Assembly (NCBI GenBank): GCA_023053545.1
Contig: JAKZAN010000004.1
Span: 12,437,235-12,501,234 of the forward strand
Length of the DNA: 64,000 nt
Source of the DNA: Lepidurus packardi
Taxonomy: Eukaryota; Arthropoda; Branchiopoda; Notostraca; Triopsidae
Reading direction: 5' to 3'
The position numbers were made by a program, and so were the translations under genes. Under the pieces are notes generated by a model. It was not told the DNA's origin. It searched no databases and was given only the letters and a program-made list of their open reading frames with translations. Positions 54,487-64,000 of the stretch are shown piece by piece. Position 1 is the stretch's first letter, and each line of letters begins with the position of its first letter.

Positions 54487-55979
54487 AAGCTAAAGGGGGA
54501 AAAATGAAAAGAATATTTTTGAAATCTTGCGAGATTTAAAAATCGCGCCATCATGCGTCAAGCTTTTTTCTTTGAGGACGACGAGATTTAAAATCGCGCC
54601 ACTTACGCCGATTCGGTTTTCAGTCTCCAGGCTCATATAAAAAAGGGGGGAGAATTTTCTTGGGCGAAAAAACCGCCCTTCTTAGCCGTCGTCAGGTGAA
54701 GCGGGGGGGCGTGTCCTTCTTCCATGTATACATAGGACCCGCTCAACGCGCCCGCTACTTCCCTCAGGCTCTAGGCTGGCCACGCCCTCTTCGTTCTCAT
54801 TCCGTTCAGTTTCATACGAGGGAAAACTTCATGTGAGCAAAAATAGCAAATCAATATACATTTGCCAGTCATTCGCACCATTCAGAATATAGACCAGACA
54901 ACAAAAGTAAAAAAGTACAAATAAATAAAGACATAACATTAAATAAATAAAAACAATCGATGAGTCAGACAAAATTGGCTCGATAATCGATTCGATTTCA
55001 CACATAATTCGATTCGATATCACACAGTACACAAAACGCATAACACGCAATCGTTCATGAATGTGGCTTATTTTCACTCAAAAGGGGGGTAAAATACCCC
55101 AAAGGGGGACTACATCGGGGGGGATATATTGTACCTAGCAAATTCCTTCCCAACAAGTAAAAAGAAGTGCGAAAATGGGACTTACGGAATGTGATTTGGT
55201 TGACGGATTGGTCATCGTGGCGAAAAGCGCACAACTTACGTATACGGAAGATTGAAAGTGTCAGATGAAACCGAAGAGTTCGAGAAACGTGTAAGTGTTG
55301 ATTTAATTGTGCATTCCTGACTCGAAAAACAACGAGGTTAATAGATTAGATAGTCGCAGTGATGCAACAAGAGAAATTCTTTTACCATGCGTGTTCAACG
55401 CTGATTTCGGTGGTCTTTTTCTGACGTAATATTAGGCAAAACACTTGTTGGATACACTTGTGGCGAGAGCAAGACATCAAACGTTAATGTTTGGCAAGGC
55501 TATAGGAGCTGCAGACAAGTGTGCCAGTCACTATAGGAGTCGGGGGACTTGCCGGGCAAGTTCCAACAGGTTGGAAAGGGTCAGTGAAGGAAGCTTAATT
55601 GACAAGCCTGCAAATTTGATGGTCTTCAAACGACAGTGCTGCTTGTAACGGACGTTTCCTGTATACTTTTCCTATCCAGTCTTCCAGATTCTTCTAGTTC
55701 TTTTTCGTACATTGGATATAATTACTTTGTCATTTAATTCTTATGTATATATTTTTAAGACAGAAAGATTTTGGGTTCATAGAGAGTGCATTAAAGAGTA
55801 AACGTAAAAGAATACATAGATTTAATGTAATTATTGTTGTTAAAGACGTTCCTAGATGGCGCGGAGAGTCAGTATTTACTATTTTGTTAAGAAAAAGACG
55901 AAGTTTGTTTACCGGTGTTATTTAACTAAAAAATATAGCATTCACTATTATTGTATTTAAGTATTGAGGAGTATAAAAA
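54487..55979. other. Gap between TNFR-like gene and wolframin
   Basis: No supported gene is seen. A GAGATTTAAAAATCGCGCCA segment is repeated about 60 bp later (54530-54605), and a CATATAAAAAAG box lies at about 54636. ORFs at 55445-55648 and 55743-55925 show no family features. The wolframin 5' UTR must lie in the last part. Confidence 0.45.
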
Positions 55980-58900
55980 ATGGAAAACAGTCAACATAAA
56001 CAAACAAGTGCTACCCCCTCCCAACCCGTTCGAAAAACTTCCAGAAAACAGTGGATTTTACACGGTGAGTTGGGAGTGTCAGAAAAATTGTCTTCTATTG
56101 TAATATTTAAAAATATTATATTAAATTTAAATGAACTCATTGTAAGATAAGACGATGTAGACTCACGAATTAACGTATTACGAATAGATTAGGTTAATTA
56201 TTTGTTTTGAGACTTTCTTTGAGCGAAAACTATTTGGTGTTTGAAAAATTCAAAATAAAGTAACTAAAAGAATGAATGCAGATGGTCCAAATGGTTCGTT
56301 ACATCGTCTTCGAGTTCGTATGGCTGAGGAAGGTTGCTGCGATTCCCAGTTAGCGTTAGCTCAACAATTACTCCAGGAAGATACAAGTACCTATATCTCA
56401 TCTGTTTCATTCCTTATTCTACTATGTTTTTGTATTAGATGAGAGCGACCAGCTTGCAGTGCATTGGTTATTAAGAGCAGCCGAACAAGGCCACGAAGAA
56501 GCATTGAGCTTACTGAGAAATTGCATGGAAAATAGAAGAGGTTTGATCATGCTTTCGAACTCGGAAAACAAACATGAATCTCATTTTAATAAATAATTGT
56601 TATTAGGAGTAACTGAGAAAAGCTACTTCGACGTCAGAACGTGCCTTTCAAGGCCAGTCATTGAGCGTTCAGCAAGAAACGCTGCTCGTCAATTATTTTC
56701 CAAGTAATTTACCTAAAAACCCACTATAAAACGATTTAAAATTCAATTAAAATTGTTATTAATTTTTTTTAAAGCTACTAAAACAAGTCTTTTTCATAAT
56801 AAGTAAAAAGCGTGGCTTCGTGAATATTCTTAGAGCCAAATATTTATTTTTATCACGTTAAAGCAATTTCTCCTGTAAATGTTATTAATGTAAGAAAAAT
56901 CGATTCCTTAGTTTGGCACATGGAAGTGATTTCGTGTCCGTCAACCAGCTAGAGAATGTCTTATTACCCGGTGATCCTGGCAACCTCCCTGCTCCTTCTC
57001 ATGACGTAAATGGTATTGAACCTATGGAACAAACAGTCCGCGAAGGTAAATAAAAATTCAAAAAATTCGAAAAATGTTCAAAAAATGGTGTCAAAACCTA
57101 GTAAAATAGAGACTCCAGAAGATAATTCTGCTTTCTATTTTTCAGTGGTGAATGGATCTGTTGGCGGAGAGTTAATTAGCGAGCAGCACTTCATATCCGC
57201 AGCTTCGCTTTACTCCGAAGGTCATTTACCCCCTTTTCGCCTGAAATTCGCTCCCAAAGGCAGCTTCAGAGACCGGTTCTTGTCCTCCAGCACTTCCACC
57301 CGCTATCTGCCTTTTTTCCTCCTAATTACGGGTGGAATCGGTCTTTTCTGCAAACCAGAAAGCAATGTATTGTTATACTGTGCCATAGCACTACTAATGG
57401 CTGCTCTGGGCGTCGCTATTACCGCCACTGGTAAAATTACCCATTATTTCCATGGACAATTCTAATTATTTCCAATTATTTACATTATTTACAATTATTT
57501 CCAATTATTTACATTATTTACAATTATTTACATTATTTACAATTACAATTATTTACATTATTTACAATTATTTACATTATTTACAATTATTTACATTATT
57601 TACAATTATTCACATTTGCATACGTATTAATTTAATTTTTTTAAAATTAAATTGGCATGGTTTTGCAGTGAGAACTTGTCGGTTGCAGCGAGATTGGCAG
57701 TATTTCCAATCCTGGTCGAGATTACTGCAGATGCACGCCAAAGATCTGCAACCCTACGTTCCTGAAGGTTGTTTCCTACGCCGCTTCTATCCCCCGCATT
57801 ACAGCCGGTAATTTTCCTTATTTTTAACTAAAAAAATCGCTAATTTTCCCTCATTTCTTTAGGTTTTTCATGGCATTAGTACCTTGCGTCATCTTACCAC
57901 CCATTCTGCTCCAAATTTCACCCCTAGCATTGCCTTTTGCGATGGCGCAGGGTAGCTCCACCTTCTTATCGGACTCTTACATGGATTTGCCCTTTGGCGA
58001 GCTCGCATTGGTCGCCCTTTTCCTGTGCTCACTGTGCTGGCCGGCTTTCCAAACGACCTGGGCCCTTACTAGACAACCCTTTGATGACATTTTATGCGGA
58101 TTAGGGTGGGTCTTGCTTCGCTGTGACGTCAACAAGATCCTATGGGATGCTGATGAAGATCCTGCCAACTTGGCGTACCAATTTTCCCATGTGGTCATCC
58201 ACCTGAGTCTTTTCTCCCTCCTGGGGGCGCTTTTGGTGGGCGTGACGTATATTCGCCAAATTCGCCGCCTGGAAAACGCACAAGACATGATCGCTTGGCT
58301 CCTGCCCCACATTTCCAGCTTAGCTTGGCTCTGGCTCGGCATTGATTGGTTCCGCCAAGCCACTTGGGCTGGACTGTTACGTGGATTGATCGGAATAGCA
58401 ATTTGCGCCATTTGGCCCGTTTTATCCTGGACTCAAGTGGCCATTATTGCCGCTGTCAGCTCAACCCATTTGGTATGGAGCCATGGACCAATTTATCTAG
58501 TGGTCGTGGAAGTTTGCCTCGTCCTGCTCATCTATACTAAAACTAAGCCGTATCTCATGCATGCCACGCAATTTAGCAGCACATGGCTCAGAAAATCGCC
58601 CAAAATCATCCTAACTGTCCTCGCTGCGGTCCTGGCCGTGTTAGTATTGAGCTGGCAGCCTTGGTCCTTTGACACAAACATCGTTTTGGAGGCCAGTACC
58701 GAACCAGAAGCGGAAATCCTTACTCCCAAGTTTAACTACATCCCCACAGAAGGTTTTGTCGAGCCGGAGATCCCGCTCGAGACCGAAAGAACGCAGGATG
58801 TCGACTTTGGATGGCAAGATTACCGGAATTTTTGCCATGAACCGGCATGGGAAGCCAATTCCATGGCCCGGACCCAGTTACTGTGTGCCAGCTTGGGAGG

Positions 58901-59696
58901 TTCGCTAGTAAACTGGGACGGAATAGTCAAACAAGTAAAATTGAAAAAAGAATTTACGAAAAATATTTTATTATTATTTTTTATTTATTTAATAACAAAC
59001 TGAAATACATTTGTGTATACTTTTCAATAGGTTCAGATTGTGGAGAGGAGCAATTTGCTTGAATCCGCTCTAAGTTGGATGCCTGTAAGCATAGCTAATT
59101 GGCTGGCGTGTAAATACGGCGAAACTTGGGATCAGTGCAATCAGATATCGGATTGGGACGATTTGGAGCGCAGAAGATGTCAAGTTTTGGGAGCTTTGGC
59201 CCAAAAACGCGGTTACACATGCCATCTGAATCGATGGACAAAGCTCGAGCTGAGGATCGAGGTATATTTGAGGGGAAATGCTCTTAAATGGCTTTATTTA
59301 TATACATTTATATCAAATTGCCCTTTTTTTGGCTAGATCGTGCCTCCCGGACGGTTTTGGGAGCCAAAAACGGCGTTTTTCTTGAGAGTTTACTCGAATC
59401 TTCAGCATCTAGGGTTGAGACTGCAGCCGGAAGATCGGATTCTGTTCACTGGCAAGTTGCTGGGACCCAGTTTAGGGGGATTGCAGCCTGAAATGGAGTT
59501 ATTGGACCTGAGTTGCCAGCTTTGCAAGGCGGGGAACTTTGACACGAACCATCTTCAGAACGTAGACGGAAATTTAGCGGGGAAATTGGTAACTTTAGGT
59601 GGTAAGCACATTTTGACTTCGGCACAAGCCTTGATGGATTTCGTGTTAACACCGTTTTTAAAAGTTAACGTTACTGGGATGTTTTCTACAGACTAA
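55980..59696 (+). CDS. WFS1: Wolframin, ER transmembrane glycoprotein
   Basis: Ten exons (55980-56064, 56282-56386, 56439-56540, 56607-56703, 56912-57045, 57146-57430, 57669-57807, 57863-58934, 59031-59261, 59337-59696) give 869 aa; human WFS1 is 890. The N-terminal cytosolic part has Sel1-like repeats (HWLLRAAEQGHEEALSLLRN, followed by NRRGVTEKSYFDVR). The middle has about nine hydrophobic helices (for example FLLITGGIGLF, VTYIRQI flanked by helices, and ILTVLAAVLAVLVLSW). The luminal C-terminus has NSMARTQLLCASLGG and LSWMPVSIANWLACKYGE, then the C-terminal domain (FLRVYSNLQHL; GKHILTSAQALMDFV). Wolframin acts in ER calcium handling and the unfolded-protein response. One intron carries an ATTATTTACA repeat. 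Confidence 0.93.
57466..57612 (+). repeat. ATTATTTACA microsatellite in wolframin intron 6
   Basis: About 14 units of ATTATTTACA or a close variant (ATTATTTCCA) form a run just downstream of the 5' splice site. The plus-strand open frame crossing it is repeat translation. Confidence 0.9.
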
Positions 59697-60140
59697 AAAA
59701 TGGAAAAAAAAGCACAAAAAACGTTGATCTGCTTTTCCAACATTGTCTAATGTCATTAGTGTAATTTTTTTTTAGATAATAACTGCTAACAAGCTAAAAA
59801 AAAAAAAGCTCTACCATGAAGGTGAGATCTCTCTAATAGCTGTCATAACTACCTTCAGTGTCAAACTAACGTATCTTTGTGTGTGGCTGTATGTTTTGCA
59901 AAAAAAAATAATGGGAAAAAAATTTCTCTGAAATATTTTATATTTTGTTGTCAGTTTAAAAACCATTTGCTCACCCTGGGAACACGTGCCATCTTTGTCA
60001 ACTTGCAGAGAGAAAAAAAAAGAATAAAAAGTTTATTAGTCAGCATTACCAGCACACAAAACCCATGATTTCACCACTCGGAAAGTAGAAAAAAAGGGAA
60101 AAGGAAACGACAAAGTTCTGGGAAAAGAATCGCGGTCACT
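59697..60140. other. Convergent 3' ends of wolframin and LMAN2
   Basis: This short gap contains the 3' UTRs of two genes facing each other. It includes AT-rich runs and the plus-strand AAAGAATAAAAAG near 60020. No other feature is seen. Confidence 0.5.
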
Positions 60141-61548
60141 CTAATAGAACCGTTTCCTTGACTGCTGCTGCTGGTTTTGGTAAATCATGACGCCGAACAC
60201 AATACAAGCAATCACACCCAAAACGCCCACCAACATGAGCAAGAAGAGCTTCACTCCTCCCAACGAAGAAGGTTTGGGATCATCCACGTGATCTAAAAAA
60301 TTAAAAAAAAATTAAATTCGTTATAAAATTATTATTTCATTTCTTGCGTAGCTTTTTACCTCTAGGAGCTTCAAACACGAAAGCAGAAGGCTCAATATTT
60401 GACCGATCTTCGTCCACAGGATCATCCGGAGAAGTTAAATCGTACATTTTGATCGCAATGAGATCGTGGTTGTCCGTTAGGTCTCCTGTGGTAGCTGACA
60501 AACCGAAATAGTACCCTGTTGGCAGTTTCACGCCATTCACAACGAAACAAGGCTTCCAGCCAGCTTTGCCATCAGCATCCAAGGAAACTATTTGAAAAAA
60601 AAAACATTTTTTTATTTATTTTAGAATTAATTTATAATAAGGCATGCTATTTTTCGCTTTAGAGTACCTGTGATTGTATCGTGCTCATACCGAATGGCAA
60701 CGTACGTATCTTGTTCGGTATTTCGTATCTTTCCCTCACAACCAGCTATTTGGGTATGGGTACCATCCCTGTCGTGGTCATAGTGCAAGGTTCCATTGTT
60801 GACCATGGCTGAAATGTATGGATGGGCGTGCTACAAGTGAGAATGGGATTATTTTTTTTAAAAAAAAGTCGCTCATTAAATTAGATTCGGTTTTTGACAA
60901 CTGATTTCTAGAAGCTTACATTGTGTGGCCCGTTGTGATTACTGTAGGTATCAAGGAAAATGGCCAAGCCATGGAAGAAGTCTTTAGAGCCAAAGACGGG
61001 CCCTTGTTGCATTCTGTCTTTGGCGTACCAAATGACCATTCCATCGCCGAATAAGTCTTTCCCTTTGCCTGAGATTTTGAACTGAACTTGCAGTTCCCAA
61101 CTCCTCGCTCTGCACGGCTAGACTCGGAGAAATGGTAATTAAGATTTTAGTGATTTTGAATTATTAACAGGAATTTATTTGTATTTATTTTTAATTAGAA
61201 TTAGGGTTTCTAGAACCTACCACGGTGTTCCAAATGCCTCCTAGTTTACCCTGCAGGTCAGGGGTTAAGCGTATGTAATTACTGGTAACCATTGTGCTTC
61301 CATAAAAGTCCCAGAACGGCATGGTAACTCCTGAACCTGTGGTAGAAGAAATTTATTTGATTTAAAGTTAGAGTGAAATGGTTTTATAATTAGAATCAGA
61401 GATTACCTTGGTAGGGCTTTATTAAGGAATGTTCTCTTTTAAGGTAATCCTTTGTGTTCCACTCGGCAAAACATGACACAATTAGTAGTAATAGACATGT
61501 CAGAGCCTGGAAAATGGTTTTGCTACTTGTTTTGAAGAAGCTTTCCAT
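60141..61548 (-). CDS. LMAN2: L-type lectin VIP36/LMAN2
   Basis: Six minus-strand exons (61548-61407, 61336-61221, 61117-60920, 60830-60668, 60587-60360, 60292-60141) give 332 aa. Residues 12-33 are a signal peptide or hydrophobic leader. The lectin domain starts at YLKREHSLIKPYQG and includes the calcium and mannose-binding region LAIFLDTYSN, YISAMVNNGTL, and GYYFGLSATTGDLTDNHD. A membrane helix (LFLLMLVGVLGVIACIVFGV) precedes the cytosolic tail, which ends in KRFY, the family ER-exit signal. VIP36 is a cargo receptor for high-mannose glycoproteins cycling between ER and Golgi. Neighbouring genes face it on one side (wolframin) and turn away on the other (DENR). Confidence 0.93.
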
Positions 61549-63049
61549 TTTTAGTTTATTTTTTTTCGTTTGAAAACACTTTCTACTTGCCGGTGATTGT
61601 TGTGAGACTAGACACGTCCTGTTTTTTTGCCAGCGACCAATAATAGGGAGTGTTGATAAAACGCGAAATGCGACGCACTAAGTACTGTACTAAAACGCGA
61701 TTCGGCTCTCGTTGTTGACGGGGTTGCATCGAATAGCTTTAGATTATATTATAATAAATTCAAATCGATTAGAGAAGGCGATACAATGCAAACTTTGTAA
61801 AACTCTGTGGCGCTGGTGTCCCTCTTCAATGTGAAACGAATGTATTTCCTACATCTAATTTTCTTCGAAATCGAAAAAAGTCAAGACCAGTTTTTTTTCC
61901 TTTTTTTAGTTTTTCAAACTACGGTAACAGTAATGTATGAGAACTTGTATTTGTGTGCTTTTAATAAAAATACTGTAAAACAAACAAATGGCCTTGTAAT
62001 TATTTCGAACGATTTGGATTCACAATCCAAAATTAAGGAAGGCTTTTTATTACACTTTTAAATACAATACAAACTAATAAATACAATGCAAAATTCTAGA
62101 GAATACAAGTCATGGCAATGGGCAAACCGTCAAATGTATATAAATCGAACAAAAGATGGATGCCCTCACACCCTCACCACCACCACACCCTACCCTCACA
62201 CTGTACACTGGCTCAGTTCATAGTTGTATTTATAGATGTTTCAACGACTATTATATATAAGCCCATGACCGCGTGGATAACACGCACGACTGGGGACCCA
62301 AAGGTCCTCGGTTCGATTCCCGGTCGAGGCACTTTATTTCGTCGAAAATACGAAATATTAAATGGCTCCCTTTCCCTGTACCAAATGCCTTCCCGGCAAG
62401 GTTCCTATTCCCATATTCGAAATTGTGATGCTTCGGCATTACGAGCTCGAATATCGAGGATAGGAAACCGAGCAGGGGAGTTGGGAACAGGGAAAGGGGC
62501 GAGGCTCTCAATTTTTGACGATTTTTCAAGGGGACCCCCTTGATCGTGCAGGGATCCTTATGGAAAAAAGCCCAGAAAACGCTTTCCCAGCTCGAAAAGG
62601 AGCCACGCCCACTTTTTGGTCCAATCCACCAATAGGATTCGTCCTTTTTGTGGAGGCCACACCCTTTTCTGTAGATTTTACGAAAAATCCTGCAAAAATT
62701 TCCTAAATTTCGCCTTTAATTTAAAAAATCGTACATACCTTTTAGCGGAATTTTCAAAAAACCATGGAAATTTTTTTAAATTTTGCTTTTATTAAAAAAA
62801 AAGTACAAATCGTACAACAAAAAGAGGGAGCGTGCAACGGTAAAGCGTGAGGTATTCAACGGTATTATAGCACATAATATTTAAACAATGTGTAGTAATA
62901 ATGTGCTGCGTCATCCTAACTACTGAAATCCGATTCAGGTCTGAAAACCTGGATCCTGAACCTTGAACCGAGCTGCGTTTGTTTACATCAGCGGCAAGTT
63001 ACAATATTCGCTCAAATTTAATTCAGTTTTCCTGTTCCCTGTTTGCAAA
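61549..63049. other. Divergent gap LMAN2 / DENR
   Basis: No protein gene is supported. The region includes a tRNA-like element near 62266-62331. After it comes a segment (62370-62500) in which CCTTTCCCTGT is mirrored by ACAGGGAAAGG about 120 bp later, a possible hairpin tail of a SINE. The DENR promoter must lie close to 63000. Confidence 0.45.
62266..62331 (+). mobile_element. tRNA-derived (SINE-like) element or tRNA pseudogene
   Basis: GGTTCGATTCC at 62310-62320 matches the RNA polymerase III B-box exactly. About 40 bases upstream, GCGTGGATAACACGC resembles a tRNA D-arm with A-box features. The acceptor stem does not pair well and the anticodon arm is imperfect, so it is not a functional tRNA. 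It is better read as the head of a short interspersed element. Confidence 0.45.
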
Positions 63050-63774
63050 ATGTCTGACGATGAAGAAACCAAGAAAAAACAGCCTCTGCAGTCTTACATA
63101 ACAGAATCAGGTTTACCCGTTGGTCCCCAAACAGGCTTTGAATACCCAATCAAAGTGTTATATTGCGGAAACTGTTCTATGCCAGTCGAGGTTAGTCATA
63201 CTAAAGATACATTTTAAAAATCGTATTAGCACCACAAGATCAAAACTTTGAATGTTACCTTCTGTCTAGTATTGCGAATATTACTCTGAAAACGAAAAGT
63301 GCAAGTCCTGGCTGGAAAAGAACTTGCCCCAAGAGTTCCAAAAACTGTTCAAGAAAGAAGGCACCGCTGACAACAAAGAAGAATCCGAGGAAGAAAAGAA
63401 GCGACAGAAACGTGGAGGCAAAGGTGTGCTGAAAACCAAAAAGAAGGACGGTGGGCCCAAGAAGATCTGCGTTTCCTCAGCTCCTAGAGGCAAAAACAAG
63501 CACGTCACTGTCGTTACCGGTTTAAAAAGCTATGGTTAGTCCATATTAATTTACCTAACTTTAACCACCTAATTCTGTCCTTCTTCCAGGCATAGATTTG
63601 AAGGTAGCAGCCAAGTTTTTCGGTCAAAAGTTCGCCTGTGGTTCTTCAGTAACGGGCGACGATGAACTGGTCATTCAAGGCGACATTAAGGACGATTTAA
63701 TTGACCTTTTACCGGAGAAATGGCCTGAAATTGACGAAGATTCCATAGAAGATCTCGGCGAGTTGAAACGATAA
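63050..63774 (+). CDS. DENR: Density-regulated protein (DENR)
   Basis: Three exons (63050-63190, 63270-63534, 63590-63774) give 196 aa; human DENR is 198. The N-terminal part has a cysteine-rich patch ([19 protein letters not shown]) of the type that binds zinc and contacts MCTS1. The middle is lysine-rich ([10 protein letters not shown]). The C-terminal SUI1/eIF1-like domain reads [19 protein letters not shown], then [20 protein letters not shown], ending [21 protein letters not shown] with MCTS1 promotes re-initiation and ribosome recycling. An AATAAA at 63969-63974 probably marks its 3' end. Confidence 0.95.
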
Positions 63775-64000
63775 TCTGCTTTTTTGATTTTGTGCGGCAA
63801 GGACTAAAATTTTGGCATCTCAATACAACTTTCTGTCCCAACGAATGATGAATCCCGAAGCGATTGAAACTTTCTGTCAGGTACTAAAAAGTGTACTATA
63901 AAAACCCAAGTTTTGACTGCATCCAAAGTTGTTTCGCCCAGGGGGGGTCTGTTATAGGCGATCACAGCAATAAATTATACACTGGAACCAAAAAAAGTAC
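63775..64000 (+). other. DENR 3' UTR
   Basis: This is non-coding sequence after the DENR stop, with an AATAAA signal at 63969-63974 and the window edge shortly after. A short ATGATGAATCCCGAAGCG open start near 63845, followed by CAG/GTACT, might be another exon but cannot be judged. Confidence 0.4.

Noticed and set aside
57977..58411. 144-aa minus-strand open frame
   Set aside because: It is antisense to the large membrane exon of wolframin, which fits its family throughout.

Overview
The window is animal nuclear DNA. It is AT-rich, with spliceosomal introns mostly 45-150 bp, TATA-type promoters, AATAAA signals and conserved metazoan housekeeping genes. Gene content (PDGF/VEGF-like factors, VHL, a TNF-receptor-like protein with one Cys-rich region, BTB zinc fingers) and compact architecture suggest an invertebrate, most likely an arthropod. 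The species cannot be fixed from sequence alone.

Left third (1-23.8 kb): a repeat-riddled array of tiny secreted PDGF/VEGF-like growth-factor genes. I count eight intact two-exon genes: an A group at 600, 2335, 5089, 8916(-) and 17866; a B group at 11512(-) and 13592(-); a C gene at 22302. There are also three broken copies: an exon-2 fragment at 3.1 kb, a truncated B copy at 6.7 kb and a decayed exon 1 at 14.3 kb. All intact copies share one intron in the same phase, a signal peptide, one cystine-knot domain and an odd-cysteine layout lacking the canonical P-x-C cysteine. The copies sit in large inverted and direct duplications that also carry a foldback repeat family. This cluster is the most unusual part of the window.

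Middle (24.4-33.3 kb), on the minus strand unless noted: a spermine/polyamine oxidase, the mitochondrial zinc-finger chaperone DNLZ, VHL (plus), an unresolved small gene candidate, and two neighbouring BTB-C2H2 zinc-finger genes.

Right part (34-64 kb), ordinary gene-dense housekeeping DNA whose exons could be chained in frame from end to end: ARFGEF/BIG (minus, 24 exons, 1796 aa), DHX35 (plus, 11 exons, 696 aa), EXOC6/Sec15 (plus, 15 exons, 787 aa), a TNFR-like membrane protein (minus, 404 aa), wolframin (plus, 869 aa), the L-type lectin LMAN2/VIP36 (minus, 332 aa) and DENR (plus, 196 aa). Two oddities stand out. Four ARFGEF introns are filled by tandem repeats, two of which contain copies of the gene's own 3' splice site and exon start. 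Three introns in DHX35 and EXOC6 can only be read with GC-AG borders.

The housekeeping genes do not form one pathway. ARFGEF, EXOC6, LMAN2 and wolframin all act in the secretory/ER system. VHL and the growth-factor array are linked by biology (the hypoxia-VEGF axis in animals), but their nearness here may be chance.
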